From Posidonia oceanica (taxonomy: Eukaryota; Streptophyta; Magnoliopsida; Alismatales; Posidoniaceae), in assembly GCA_037176725.1 (NCBI GenBank), contig JAZBRS010000011.1, forward strand, positions 6,634,001 through 6,698,000: a stretch of 64,000 bases of DNA. Reading direction: 5' to 3'. The translations under genes and the position numbers were made by a program. Numbering within the stretch: position 1 is the stretch's first letter; the number at the start of each line of letters is the position of its first letter. Positions 34,501 to 47,602 of the stretch are shown here, piece after piece. Below the pieces are notes generated by a model. The model did not search any database. It was not told where the DNA came from and was given only the letters and a program-made list of their open reading frames with translations.

Positions 34501-34649
34501 CACACCAACTTCATCACCCGTGGAGTGAAGGAGTTAGATACAACCAAAGGGACACAAGCGAAGCGACAACGAAACGCATGAGAACTGCTTCCACCTCCAA
34601 AAATCCTGTATCCACAATTAATGGAGAGTTGTCATATCAAGTGTGCATA
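34501..34649. other. Junction segment between X1 LTR and Z-family LTR piece
   Basis: The first part (to about 34540) still resembles the X2 LTR end. The rest is unassigned. No gene. Confidence 0.4.
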
Positions 34650-35129
34650 AAGATATTTAAAAAATGCACGTGGTTTTGATTCTGGAAAAGAGAAATTGGT
34701 TTTGAAATGCATATTTAAAAAAAATTATGCTTGTCTATAATAGGATATTGTAGGTGTTTGTGGCCTTGCAGGTTTTTAGTCTTGGTGCTGTTACGAGGGG
34801 CAGTTGTGTTGGCTTGGGAGCTGAGTCTTAGCAGCTCCGGTTCTAGTTTGTATTTTTTGGTAGTTGGTAGGCATGTGCTGAGTGACTATTAGATGTTACT
34901 CACGTGTATTGTTAATGGTTTTCTTGTAGGTGTAGATATTAGAGTAGCAATCATGTTTAGTGCATATAGCATGAGTCACATAGCCGTACACCCCAAGTTC
35001 TGCGTAGAAGTAGTGGTTATTTTGCAGTTAATTATTTAACTAGTTTCTTACATTTGTTTTTGAGTTATTTATTTATTAATAGTTCTAGGAGTGTTTGGAT
35101 TTTGGACTATTTCGACTAGGGTTGTGACA
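34650..35129 (+). repeat. 3' part of a Z-family LTR, plus strand
   Basis: Similarity to the LTR that ends at 44338: TGCATAAAGATATTT near 34644, GGAAAAGAGAAA near 34684, a GAGTGAC...GTTACTCACGTG block near 34880-34905, an ACATAGCCGTACACC block near 34977 and the end GGGTTGTGACA at 35129. Much of the central LTR is missing. Confidence 0.6.
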
Positions 35130-35661
35130 CTAGTTCAAGCCATGCTACTTCTAGGGGATGTGTAGACACCTCATTTCAACCTGATTTTTGCCTTTTTGGA
35201 TTTTTCTTTATATAAATGTGTTTCATTTCATAATTATCATAAATTCATCATAAAATCATAAAAATCATGCATTGACAAGGGAAAAGTTAGAAAAGCATTA
35301 TAAATGAACTTACACAAGGACTAGGACTTAATAGACATCTCACATTGAAGTGTCATCAGAGATGACAAATTTGCACTCAAGTTCTTATAAAATTCACAAA
35401 TAACACATCACACTTCCTTTCAATGTATTGACCCTCTGACAGGCCATGACGTGGCAGAGATCAGCATCAAATCATTGATACTTTTCGAACCTAAGGCTTA
35501 ATAGTTAATAGATAATACAAACCACCACATCAATCAACAATCATAATATTGTCCCAGAGGTGGGTAGTTAAAGTTGAAAGCTCAAATAGCCTTTGAAAGT
35601 CCTTTTCCATACACTGAATTATCCACTTGAATACAATCTTGGCTGACAAAAACACCAAACT
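35130..35661. other. Unassigned insert, possibly an LTR fragment
   Basis: No gene. TGTAGACACCTCATTTCAAC at about 35161 looks like the start of a Tat-type LTR, but no partner or PPT is visible. Confidence 0.35.
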
Positions 35662-36865
35662 TGTAACATCGGTGATCTTTCTTTGTGCTTCCAAATTGGG
35701 TATCTGAATGGCATGTGTTCTAGGTGTGGGTTTCCAACATGTTTTTCTGGCATGGTTTGCTCACATGTTTGTGTGGGCTAGAGTACGGGATGTTGTGAGC
35801 CGTTGTTGGGGATTTAATTATCCCATTTGGTTTTGGGTTGGTAGTTGTGATGGGTTCGAGGATGATTTAAGTTGAGGCTTTAATTGTGATTGATGGTTGA
35901 TGATGTTGGCCCCATTTGATTTTATTGATTAATTATAAGGGTTATCTTGTAGGTATTTTATTGTGGTTAATTGATTCCTTGCACAAGTAAATTGCATGGG
36001 ATTGTGCAAGTGGTGTGTGTTGGCATAAATGGTGCATGCTTGGTATGCTATGATGGAGGTGGAAGGCGTGAGTAGACATTTTCCTTTCACCATGTAATGG
36101 TTGATGCAAGTGTGGTGTTGTGGATGTTGCCTGGTGAGTGTGGTGCTTGTGTGGTGGGTTGATGCTTGTTCCTTTGTACGACTTAAGTTCGTGAGTATAT
36201 AAGGAGGGCTGCACCAGCACACACATGGACACGCACTCACATAAGTGGTGAAGGATAGAGAGAGAGTGGGTATTGCGAGAGAGAGAAGAAGAATCGAGAA
36301 GGAGAAGAAGAGACGAGAGGGATGAGGAGAAGAAGAAGAGAAGAAGAGAAATAGGGAGAGAGAGAGATCAAGAGAGGGAGAGAGTGGTGCAGAGAGAGAG
36401 AAGGGGCGAGAGAGAGAGAGAGTGAGCCATTGGTCAGAGAGAGAAAGAGAGCTTCTCGTCGACGTCGTGTGGTTCTTCGGTGCTTGAGGAAGCTTCGGTC
36501 GAAGGTGGAATCATCTATGATCTCTCCACAGTTGAGTGGCCATTGAGGTGAGTTGAGCTCAAATAGTGGTTAGGTGATTCTCTTCTTTCTCTTTGTATGG
36601 GTGTTAATCGACCGGTGCTTTCTTTGAGTTTTGGGTTGCCCTAGACATTCAGTCGTGCTTATTGGAGATGAGAGTGGCCGAGTTAGGAGCTCTGGCGAGG
36701 AGGATTGCCGACTGTAGCAATAGAGTTGTGTTCTTTGAGGTTTGTTGTGTTGAGTTCTTAGTGTTGGATACAAGGTACATGCTCTATTGATGAATTTTAA
36801 TTGTAATATGTGATGCAATAGTGTTGATGCATGATAGGTATTACTGTGGGATTAGTGTACTCTAG
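35662..36865 (+). repeat. 5' part of a Z-family LTR, plus strand
   Basis: It starts TGTAACATCGGTGATC. It matches, as reverse complement, the minus-strand copy that starts at 40249: shared GTGTTCTAGG/GTGTTCTGGG, TTTAATTATCCCA, CCTTGCACAAGT, CACCATGTAATGGTTGATGC and a TATA box. A GA-rich tract at 36255-36440 follows. It stops where the inverted copy begins. Confidence 0.65.
36196..36204 (+). promoter_or_regulatory. TATA box of plus-strand Z-family LTR
   Basis: TATATAAGG lies 534 bp from the LTR start. The inverted copy has TTATAAAGG at the equivalent distance. Confidence 0.55.
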
Positions 36866-39608
36866 TCGTCACACCTAACCTAACCATATTTTCTTTAACA
36901 ATCCAATATCAACATTGAATTTACATCCAAGCACAAAATATAAAAACACTATATTCAACAGAAATAATTCTAAAACAGCATATCTACCCAGAACTCTCGA
37001 TGTGTGGCTGAGTGACTCCTCGCTATATGTACTAGCAAGCCAACTCCTAATCTGTACCGACAAAACACAAAATAAAAGTACACGTGAATGACTACTAAAA
37101 ATGTCACCCAACACACACTTCACAAAAATCGAAAAAACTAGGATAAATCGTTGGAAACTTACAGAAACCAAGCATAATAATTATGCAAACCAAAAACCAA
37201 TGAAAATCAACACATGGGTTCTCGCACGAAAACTCAAGCGCATTTGAAACCCAAATCATAGAAAAACACAATACACTCGCTCAATGTGACGTACATCCAA
37301 AAAACCATCTCAAAATAGAAAGCCCAGATCTCTCAAATCTCGAGATCTGTCCACCAAACCACCATAACCAAAACAGGTATCTCAATAATGATGCCAAGAA
37401 ATCAAAGCCACAGAAACCTCAGAAAAACTTGCACTTAATCTCGATGCCACCAAAACCACACTAGGGCAATCCACTATTGCCAACAAGGATAAATCTTTCA
37501 AATATTTTTTTCAAAACCATTTTTCTCTTTTCAAAACCAAAACTATATGCATACTTAATATGATAACTCTCTGTCAAATCAAGTCCAAAAACCTTCACAA
37601 ATCCACACCTCAAAAAGTAGGGTCTTCTCTAGACCAAAGCCATAAATCCTCAATTAGAGACTCATAAAAACCACACAAACACACATTACCAAAACCTGTC
37701 GTGTCACTCAGGCCCAAGCGATCGACACTAGTCACAAGCAGCCACCATGGCGCACAACATTGCCGTGTCAGAGCCACCCAGTGTAGGAGCTCCCCATTCC
37801 AGGTTCATACTTTAAGAACACTCAAAAGTCTACATAGGACAACACACACACATAGGACCTGTCCTCTCAATGTCCTCGGGACTGTTGCACTCGACCACCT
37901 AGAGGACTTTTTTACCTTCAGGTCCCGTAGTACAACTCCAAGTACCTCATCATATGTAGGTAGCTCTTGACCAGCTAGAGGTATCACTCGACCCTGAAAG
38001 GTCGGCCAGAAGCTTCATCTTTTTGGTTCTTGACCTCATCCTTGGCCTTTTGGTCTGTAGACCCTCACTCAAGGCCGCACAGTCTCTTCTAAAACCACAG
38101 AAACCACTCGAACCTCAACTTAGGCAAGTAGCTCACGACCAACTAGAGGTATTAACCATCCATGGAAGGTTGGCTAGGAGCATCGGCCTCTTGGTCCCTC
38201 AAAACCATGGAAATCTTTTTCCAAAACCTTTGCAAATCTTATGCATTTCTTTCCAAATCTTTTTTGAAAAACCATTTTGAAAATCATTTCAAACTCAACT
38301 CATAATACAACACAAATCTCTGCACAAAACACTACACCAAAGCACCACACAAGACCACAAAGAACCAACTAGAAAATACCATGAAAACACTACACAAAAT
38401 CACAAGTACCGGCTATAGTCCATACTAAATTGCAAAATCACATGGGTGACCAGCACGGGACACCCACGCTGGAAACCCGTGCGGCTCACCTGTGCCCCCA
38501 TTCCGTGGTGGGGATACGCATGGGTGGCCCACACCACCAACATGCACCCCATGCATCAACAGACAGGGCAGTAAACACTACCACCCTACAACATACCCTA
38601 AAACTCACCACACAAACTTAAAAAATGCATATGATATACCAAAATGAAGATAATTAAATTATCTATCATATGCAGCTAAAATCATAAGAATTTGATATCC
38701 CCAACTTGAGATATCGACCAAAGAAGGCAGCATGTTCACACAATGAACAACATCGCCACAAACTCAACAAACACCTCACAAAACTCAACTTAAACATGGT
38801 GAAATTATCAATAAATACTATGAACATGCTTAAAGCTACATTCAACAAGCTACCACTATTTTATACACAAATATCAACATAAGGGCCTCAAAATCATAAC
38901 ATGCATATATATCTAATTTGCTTTTCAAAAGACCACCACTGCCTAAATATCTGCTACTGAATTCCTCAAATTTAGAGTAACAAACTCAACCACAAAAATC
39001 CATATCATATACCATTTTTAAGATCTTGGAATTATCTTTCCAAAACCTCCAAAAACACAGAATTCTGACACCTAATTCTCAAGATACGGCTAAATGAAGG
39101 CAGCAAGGTCAACACTACAAAGATAGAGCCTAGACACTCCAAATTTTGGATTCATATAATTTGGAGCTTGATTCAAAATAATAAAAATTCATGCTATATA
39201 CCATTTTAAAGGTCTCGAAATTATCTTTCTACTGCCTACTAAAATACTGAAATCTAATATCAAAATTTCGAGATATCATTAAAACAAATCATACATACCA
39301 CCCTTGTGAATAGTGCACCTGCAAGAGACAAGCCACTGATTTCCTTCCACACAAATCAGCACAAGGTCCATAAAAATACGTATAATATACCAAAATGTAG
39401 ATTAAGAAGTTATCTAACATACACATTTGAAAATTCTAGATTCCAATCATCTCTCGACTGCCCCTCTTTCTCTTCTTCTTCTTCTTCTTCTTCTCCTCTC
39501 CTAATCACTCTCTTCCTCTTCCTCTTCCTCTTTTTTTCTCTCGGCTCTCACCCCTCCCTCTTCTTCTTCTTCTTCTTCTTCAATTCCCATGGCCCACTCT
39601 CTCATCTA

Positions 39609-39609
39609 A

Positions 39610-39683
<74 letters not shown>
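39609..39683. repeat. CT microsatellite
   Basis: Uninterrupted CT dinucleotide repeat of about 72 bp. The plus-strand LTR part at 36255-36440 has the corresponding imperfect GA tract. Confidence 0.97.
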
Positions 39684-39685
<2 letters not shown>

Positions 39686-39740
39686 GCATGAGTGTGTGTT
39701 GTGTGTGTATGTGTTAAAGTAAAGGTGTAGCCCTCCCCTC

Positions 39741-39748
39741 CTTTATAA
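39741..39748 (-). promoter_or_regulatory. TATA box of inverted Z-family LTR
   Basis: TTATAAAG on the minus strand, about 500 bp after the LTR start, followed by GAGGGG as in the plus copy. Confidence 0.5.
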
Positions 39749-40249
39749 CTTGTGAACTTTAGTCATGCAAGGGGACAAGCATGACATACTAAACAAACAC
39801 CATACTCACCTAACAACAACACAATACTTGCATCAACTATTACATAGTGTAGAGCAAGTGTCCATTCACGCCCTCCACCTTCAACACAAAACACCAAACA
39901 TGCACCACCTATGCAATCCCATGCAGTCCACTTGTGCAAGGAACCAATTGATCATTATGAAATTCCTCCAGAGATAACCCCTCTGGCTATCAATAAAATC
40001 CAATGGGGCTAACATCATTAACCACCAATCACAATAAAGGCCTCCACTCAAAATATCCTAGAATACATCACAATCACCAATCTAAAACCAAGTGGGATAA
40101 CTAAATCCCAGAATCACAGCTCACACTCACCGCACTCTGGCCTCCACAAATGCATGAGCAATCCACACCAGAAAAGCATGCGTGCCCAGAACACATGCCT
40201 CAGACACACACATAGCCTAAAAGCACAAGTAGAGATCACCAATGTTACA

Positions 40250-43200
40250 GAAGAATTATTGAATTTTTAGTTAAATTTATAAGCTTTTACAGTGATTAAA
40301 TGGATTATTTGAGTTCTCTGGTAGCATTGTTCACTATGTACATGCATGGATTGTTTTAATGATATCTTGAGATTTTGATATTGGATTTTGGTGTTTTAGT
40401 AGGCGTTAGAAAGATAATTTTGAGACCTTTAAAATGATATATAGCATGCATTTTTACTAAGTTTAATTGAGCCCCGAAATGTGGATTTTTAGTGGCACTT
40501 ATTGGGTTGTGGTGGCATTGTTCACTATGTGAACTTGCCGTCTTTGTTTGTCAATATCTCGAGATGGATATCAGATTCCTATGATTTCCTTTGCATATAG
40601 TGAGGATTTCATTATTTTCATTTTGGTATATGGTTTGCATTTTTCTGGTTTGTATGGTGCGATTTGTGGCCGATTGCAGGGTGATACTTTTTACTACCCT
40701 GTTTCTGGCGCTTGGGGCACGTGTTGGTGGCACGGGCCACCCATGCATGTCCCCAGTGTGGGTTGGGGGCATGGGCTCCCCACATGGTTTGGCCGTGTAG
40801 TTTTACAATCTAGTAGATCGCAGCCTATGCTTTTATGGTTTTGTGAGGTGTTTCTTGTAGAGTTTTATGTGATGTTTTGTGTGGTATTGCAAGTTGATTT
40901 TGAAATGATTTTTGAAATGGTTTTCCAAGAAGGATTTGGAAAGAAATACATAAGTTTTGCAAAGATTTTCGAAAAATGTTTTCTGTGGTTTTTGAGGAAC
41001 CAAGAGGGTCGTAGGATCGCACAGACGAACCAGGGACGATTGATACGAGGGTCAGGTGAGAGTTTGAGGGGGTCAGGTGCGAGACTGAGGTTGAGGTTCC
41101 ATGGTTTTAAGGCACCAAGAGGCCAAACCATCTGACCAACGGACCAAGAATGATTGATACCCTTGGATGGTTGTGAGTTATTTGCTTAGGATGAGGTCCG
41201 AGTGGTTTTCTATGGTTTTCGAGAAACCAAGAGGGTCGTAGTATCGTATTGATGGACCAGGGATGTTTGATACCTCTAAAGGGTCATGTGCGAGTCTAAG
41301 GTTGAGGTTCCATGGTTTTAGAGGACCAAAAGACCTTAGGTGAGGGTCAGTGAACCAAAAGACCAAGGGTGAGGTTAGGGACCAAGAGGCTGAACAATCT
41401 GGCCGACGGACCAAGGATGAATGATACCTCTGGAGGGTCAAGAGCTAGAGTAGTAGGCTGAGGTCTCAGGGAGTTGTAGTAGTAGGACCAGGATGTGAAA
41501 AGGTCCTCTGGGTGGTTGAGTGCAATAGTCCTGAGGATGCCGAGAGGGTGGACCCTGTGTGTGTGTGTGTTGTCCTGTGTAGATTTTTGAGGGTTCTAAG
41601 AGTATGAAGTCGGGAAGAGGAGCTCCTGCATAGGATGGGTTTGCTGCAGCAATGTAGTGCACCTTGGAGCCTACTTGTGGGCCAATGTTGGTCGCTTGGG
41701 CCCGAGTGACACGCCAGGTATTTGGACTGTGTGTGTGTGTGGTTTGTGATTGAGGTTTTTCTGAGTTCTTGATTGAGAATTTCAAGCTTTGGTCTAGAGG
41801 AGACCCTACTTTTTGAGTATGTATAAAGAGATTTCAAATATACATGTGGTTTTGGTTTGGAAAAGAGAAAATGATTTTGAAAAGCATATTTAAAGGATTT
41901 ATGCTTGTTGGCAATAGTGGATTGTCTTATTGTGGTTTTGTGGCATCGAGATAAGATGCATGTTTTCGAGGTTTTCTATGGTTGGGGTTTTTTTGGCATC
42001 AATATTTGAGATTCCTGTTTTGATTGTGTAGGATTGGTGGCAGATCTTGAGATTTGAGAGATCTGGGTTTTTTGGTTTGAGATGGTTTCCTGGATGCACG
42101 TCACCATGAGTGAGTGCATTGTGTTTTTCCATGATTTGGGATTCCGAAGTGCTTGGGTTTCCGCGCGAGAACCCATGTGCCGATTTCTAGTGGTTTTTGG
42201 TTCGCATTGAGTTTAATGCATGGTTTTATGGTTTTCAGTTGGTGTGTTTCTGAATTTTTCATGGTTTTGTGATCTTGCTAGGATTTGTAGAATTGTTGAG
42301 GTTTTGAAGGTTTCGATTTGGTTTTTGGGGCTGACTGTGCGCCTATGTGTTAGTTGGACAGGGCTACAGTCCTGTGTTGTGCATTTGGAGAACGCATGTG
42401 CTGTGAGTTCCTGTAATATCCAGGTGTTGTCAGTTTAGATTTGGGAAATTATTGTCGTATTTTTATGGAGTTTGATTGCTTGTAATTGTAATTATATTCT
42501 TTATGCAATCATAATAGATTTGTGTTTGTGGTTTCTTGGCTCTCTGTACAGTGTGGTATTTTGGTGTATTGTGGTTCATATGCGTGGGACCTACGGTGAG
42601 AAAAGAAAAAAAAAAGGAAAAGAAGAAAATGCCAACACATGTACTGTGCCGCGTGAGGTGTCTTCCACGCTATCGCCACCACACACCTTACCGTGTGCCA
42701 CTCAACCCGCACCTCCAGGCGGCTATGGGCAGCGAGAGAGAAATAAGAGAGGGAGATGGGCTGTGAATTGAGAGCAGGAGGCATGAGTGAGAGGGTGAGA
42801 GCCAAGGGAACCGAAAGAAGAGAAGAAGAAGGAGAAGGAGTTGCGGTCGGCCGGAGGAAGAGAAAAAGGAGGAAATTTGCCGACGATTGTGTACGTGCTC
42901 CACCTCGTCTCCTTTTTCTTCAAATCTTGCTTAAATTCATGTGATGTGTTAGATCCTATTGTGTGGTAAAGACTATAGAATTTTATGAAATTATCTGAAG
43001 TATTTTTCAGTGATTTTTTATGGAAATGGCTTTTGTATGTCCATTGAGTTCTTCGTCTTTGAAATTCATATCTCGAGCTATAGTGAATGGATTATTGTGA
43101 TTTTTGTGCCAAATCGTAGATGACTTTGAGCTTTTCGTTTCAATGTATTTTGTGGAATTTTTAATGACTTGTGGTGAAACCAGTTCTCGTTCCCATTTTG

Positions 43201-44338
43201 GGCAATTTTGGGTCAAGAGTTGTAGGTTTACTGCTCTCGACAAAATCGGTATGCCGATCTTGTTCTCTGGTGTGAGCTAGAGCACTGGTCCGGTTGATCG
43301 AAGAATTTCGGCATACCGGATCAAGGCCCATAATCCCTGGTTCAGTCGACCAAACTATTTTGATATGCCAAATCAGGTCCCTGAACCCATTCTGAGTACT
43401 TTTCAGTATGTTCAGATTTTAAAGTGATTTTGAGGCCTTATGAGGATTATGTGTGATAAAAGTATTTGAAAATGGTTTTTGAAAGAAATTGCATATGCTT
43501 TGGAAAATGATTTCCGTGGTTTTGGGACTATTTCCACATAGCCAAAGGATAGTACCGATGGAGTAGGGAGATAAGACCTCAGAGAAGTTGGTTACGATTC
43601 CTAGGGCATGGATTCTGAGCTTGTGGTACTATTAGGCCCGTTGAAAAAGAGGGATTACCCTCTATGCCAGTGCTAGCTACGGTCGGGGTTAGAGTCCCCA
43701 GACACTCGGGCACCAAAGGGGCATCGGAAGGACACAACCCTGTGTACTGAGAAATATGATAAATTGAGGCTTGTTGGCCGGGGTGGTGGTTTTCTCCCAC
43801 ACGGGGTAGTGCACCGCAGTAGTGCAATTGAGAGAAGCTGGAGTCTTCAGCAACTGCTTGTAGCTAGGTCGGTCACCTATGGCCACGGTGGCACGACGGG
43901 TTTTGTTCACTCTGTGTGTGGTTTTCTGAGATGGTTTCAGATGAGGATTTGAATGCATCAAATGCTTTATAAAGAGCATGTGATTTCAAAGGAAATTGAT
44001 TATGATTTGAAAATGGCATGGTTTTGCAAGTGGTTTTCCTCAGTTTTGGGTTTTGATCATCGTGAATCTTAAGTTTTGTAATTTTTTTTCTCCGTGGGCA
44101 CGTACTGGGTGACTTTGATGTCACTCATGTGTTTTGTGTTTTGTTTTCAGGTGAAGATTAGGTGTGCAGTCCAGTTCTGGTGCCTAGATAGGAGCCACGT
44201 AACCGCACACTGAGGTTCTGGGTAGCGTAGTTTAAAGAATTTTATTTTCAATCTTAATTAGAGTTTAGTTTCTTTTTAGTTGTTTATTTTAACTTGGGGT
44301 AGTGCTAATGCTTGTATGTGACGCGTTGGGTTGTTACA
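40250..44338 (+). repeat. 3' part of Z-family LTR joined to Element Z
   Basis: It continues the plus-strand LTR and ends GGGTTGTTACA, three bases before the PBS. It is long and internally redundant: the CCAAGAGG/GGGTCAGGTGCGAG phrases at 41000-41420 are repeated, and the 42540-42920 part resembles a second LTR promoter region. No protein gene is supported. Confidence 0.65.
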
Positions 44339-44341
44339 GAG

Positions 44342-44353
44342 TGGTAACAGAGC
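44342..44353 (+). promoter_or_regulatory. Primer binding site of Element Z (Met-type)
   Basis: TGGTAACAGAGC differs by one base from TGGTATCAGAGC, the widespread initiator-Met tRNA complement in plant LTR elements. It lies three bases after the LTR end. Confidence 0.8.
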
Positions 44354-44463
44354 TTAGGTTTCACTATGTGCACTAGCTTAATAGTGTTCGGTCTAGTGGC
44401 TCCATAGGATTGTACAAGTATAGCATTTGCACCTGACCTATTGTGTTTTGTGGCGGCAGCAAG

Positions 44464-45594
44464 ATGCCGCTCAGAGGTAGAGGCTGAGGTAGGACTTCCA
44501 CGTCCAGCTCTGGTTTGGAGGAGGGTAGTGGATGGAGAGGCATGCAATGGGAGTTAGGTGAGATAGTGCAGGGGATTGTTCAGTCCCTCGAGAAGGGCAG
44601 CTCAAGCGAAGCTAAAGGGGACCCGTGGATCTCGTAGTTTCGCAAGTTGGGCGTGCCAATCTTCGAGGGCCGAGGCAAGCCAGAGGAGTGTGAGACGTGG
44701 TTATCGGCGGTGGATAAGATTTTGGAAGGCATGGAGTGTCTAGTGGAGAAATGGGTTCGGCTAGCTACCTTCCAACTCAAGGGTGAAGCTGACCAGTGGT
44801 GGAAGTCTGCACGCCGCATGAAGTTCCCGAACACCGACTTGTTGGCGATCCCCTAGGAAGATTTCCTGGACGTGTTCTAAAATCAGTATTTCCTGGAACA
44901 TGAGAGGGATCGACTGGATAGGGAATTCGGGAATCTGAAGCAAGGTAGCATGACAGTGGTAGAGTATGAGACAGCCATTACCCGACTGGAGCAGTTTGCG
45001 CAAACATTTGACACTGAGAAGCGCATAGCCAAGAGATTTGTGGAAGGACTGAATCCGGCACTCAGGTCGAGGGTCCTAGGCTATTGGTGCCCAACCTTGG
45101 TGGACGCGGTGGGCCTGGTAGCCCAATATGAGGACGATCAAAAGCAGTTCCTGGAAGAGCGTCCCATGGGAAAAGGGAAGATGTTCCCTCCGCGACCTTC
45201 TACTTCTAGGGTGCCGAACTCTAGGAGTTTTGGGAGCTCTAGAAAGAAGAGGAAGGAGCACTTAGACTCAATTGCTGAGGAAGGACGTAGTGTTTCGGGG
45301 AGAGGGAGTACTGGATACAGTCAGACAGGTTCGAGTAGCAGGCCTAGGGGGAGATCTTGTTACACTTGTGGACAGCTAGGGCGTGTAGCCACGCAGTGTA
45401 CCAAACGACAACAGGGTCTGGACCACGTGAGATGCTACAACTGTGGAAAGACTGGCCATACTCAGTAGACTTGCCCTAAACCTCCAAAGCAAGCTGGAGA
45501 TGCACCTCGCCAACCAACTAAGGGACGGGTGTTTACTATATCTACTCCTGATGCTGGTCCTTCAAGGGGCATTGTAGAGGGTAAGGAGCAGTAA
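44464..45594 (+). pseudogene. gag: gag of Element Z, broken
   Basis: One frame runs from ATG 44464 to TAA 45592-45594, with stops at 44485 (TGA), 44635 (TAG), 44854 (TAG), 44878 (TAA) and 45466 (TAG). The Gag core has FRKLGVPIFEGRGKPEECE, LKGEADQWWKSA, FLEHERDRLDREFGNLKQG and RFVEGLNPALRSRV. A basic Ser-rich linker follows. Two CCHC-like modules come last: CYTCGQLGRVATQC (second lacks the usual His) and CYNCGKTGH, cut by the TAG. Most stops sit where a glutamine or arginine codon would fit. Confidence 0.85.
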
Positions 45595-45625
45595 TGAATA
45601 TGTAATATGGATATTTTATGTTGTA

Positions 45626-45973
45626 ATGTATCAGTACTATTTCCTATTAATAATTATGGTTTGTGGTTATGATGTGTTGATATTAGGTTCTTTCCTTGTG
45701 GCTGACCGAATGGCTAGAGTCTTATTTGACTCAGGAAGTTCATTCTCTTTTATCTCTGAGTCATTTGCAGCTGAGATTGGGAAAAGGCCAGCAAGGCTAG
45801 CTTTCCATCTTGATGTAGTGACCCCTTTGGGAGAGCACAGCCTTGTGTGGAAATATCTGCAGTCAGTCGACATAAAGCTGGGAGATATAGACTTTAAGGC
45901 CAGTCTAATAATAATGGATATGCAGGAGTACATGTCATATTGGGAATGGACTAGCTGGCACAGTATTCAGTAG
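45626..45973 (+). pseudogene. pro: Protease of Element Z
   Basis: A 116-codon open segment in a different frame. It carries the aspartic protease active site VLFDSGSSFSFIS (DSGS) and the later DIDFKASLIIMDMQEY. TAG at 45971-45973 ends it. The usual hydrophobic DVILGMDWL block is disrupted. Confidence 0.75.
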
Positions 45974-46110
45974 TAATAGACTGTGCAAAGAAGAGGGTGA
46001 TGGTAGAATGCCCAGGCCAGGGATGGTGCATGGTGCAAGGAATCAGACCGGGAGAACCAAAGAAAGTAATCTCGGCAATAAAGGCCTAACGCCATCTAGC
46101 AAATGGCAGT

Positions 46111-47520
46111 GTGGGATATCTGGCTAGTGTGACAATATCCTCCTCACCAGTTCTAAGGGTACAAGATATACCAGTTGTTCAAGAGTATCTTGTTGTTTTT
46201 CCGGAGGAGCTACTTGGTATGCCACCACACAGAGAAGTTGAGTTCCAGATTGATCTAGTGCCAAGATCAAGTTCCATTTCGAAGACCCCTTATAGAATGG
46301 CACCTACTGAACTAAGGGAGCTCAGGAATCAGCTACAGGAACTACTAGACAAAGGGTTTATTCAGCCAAGTGTATCACCCTAGGGAGCACTGGTATTGTT
46401 CGTTAAGAAGAAGGATGGTTCGCTCCGACTGTGTATCGACTATCGAATGTTGAACCAAATTACCAAAAAGAACAAGTACCCGTTGCCCAGGATAGATGAC
46501 CTGTTTGACCAGCTATAGAGAGCCTTGGTTTTCTCAAAGATAGATTTGAGATCAGGATATCACCAACTCCGGATCTGGGAGTCTAACGTGCAAAAGGCAG
46601 CTTTTCGGACTCGGTATGGCCATTACGAGTTCCTGGTCATGCCATTCGGGTTGACGAATGCACCAATTGCCTTTATGGACCTAATGAATAGAGTATTCAG
46701 GCCCTATCAAGATCAGTTTGTAGTGGTGTTCATGGATGATGTGCTAGTATATTCTCCCGATGTAGAGACCCACCAGATGCATCTGAGAACAATGTTGGAG
46801 ACGCTGAGGCAGCATTAGCTTTACGCTAAGTTCTCTAAATGTGAGTTTTGGCTGGAAGAGGTCGCATTTCTTGGCCATATCATCTCGGGAGCAGGAATCA
46901 AGGTGGACCCAGCCAAAGTGGAAGCAGTGAACAGTTAGGCCTGACATAAAACTGTCATAGAGATCAGGAGTTTTCTGGGCTTAGCAGGATACTATCGGAG
47001 GTTTATCCAGGACTTCTCCAAGATCGTAGAACCTCTGACCAGGCTAACTTGGAAGGAAGTTCCATTTATATGGGACTGGCAGTGTGAGGAAAGCTTTAAT
47101 GAGTTGAAGGCCCGGCTGGTCACATCTCCAGTCTTGACTTTGCCATCAGGGAGTTGAGGTTTCACAGTATACAGCAGTGCCTGTGGGACAGGATTGGGGT
47201 GTGTCCTTATGCAGCATGGTATGGTCGTGGCATATGCTTCTCGCCAGCTAAAAGACCATGAAAGGAATTACCCCACTCATGATTTGGAAATGGCTGCAAT
47301 GGTTTTTGCACTTAAGATCTGGATGCATTATTTGTATGGCGAACAGTTTGAGATATTCACAGATCATCAAGTACATCTTCACACAGAAAGATCTAACCCT
47401 AAGGCAGCGGAGGTGGGTGGAATAGCTCAAGGATTATGACTTTAGTCTGTTTTACCACCCAGGGAATGCTAATGTGGTCGCTGATGCTCTGAGTAGACAC
47501 ACCTATACTATGGCCATCCT
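46111..47520 (+). pseudogene. Reverse transcriptase-RNase H of Element Z
   Basis: RT blocks are in order: [66 protein letters not shown] and the catalytic FMDDVLVYS (about 46727-46753). AEFLGH-like [14 protein letters not shown] and FLGLAGYYRRFI follow, then the RNase H region [19 protein letters not shown]. Stops occur at 46381-46383, about 46516, 46816-46818, 46937 and beyond. Confidence 0.88.
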
Positions 47521-47602
47521 GATGATCAAGGAATGGCATCTTCTGGAATGATAGGTTGAATGCAGACCACATGAAAAGTCTCAGAGACCCGTTAGTGCAT
47601 GG

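Larger units (their letters stand above)
36866..40249 (-). repeat. Inverted Z-family LTR, minus strand
   Basis: On the minus strand it starts TGTAACATTGGTGATC at 40249 and ends near 36866 in GGTGTGACG. It matches the plus-strand LTR parts on either side. A TATA box lies at 39741-39748 and a long CT microsatellite at 39609-39683 (GA on the LTR strand). No internal coding region or clear target duplication is attached, so it is either a solo LTR or a rearranged piece. Confidence 0.65.

Noticed and set aside
34493..34510. GTGGCGATCACACCAAC as PBS of X
   Set aside because: It resembles an LTR-internal echo like the one in Element A near 7590, and a PBS should not follow a 3' LTR; left unassigned.
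35929..36240. His/Thr-rich minus-strand ORFs of ~100 codons
   Set aside because: They lie in the LTR promoter region, with a TATA box on the other strand, and are not conserved in the inverted copy.
36856..40254. Target duplication for the inverted LTR
   Set aside because: Neither candidate left border (ATTAG or TCTAG) matches the right flank GAAGA.
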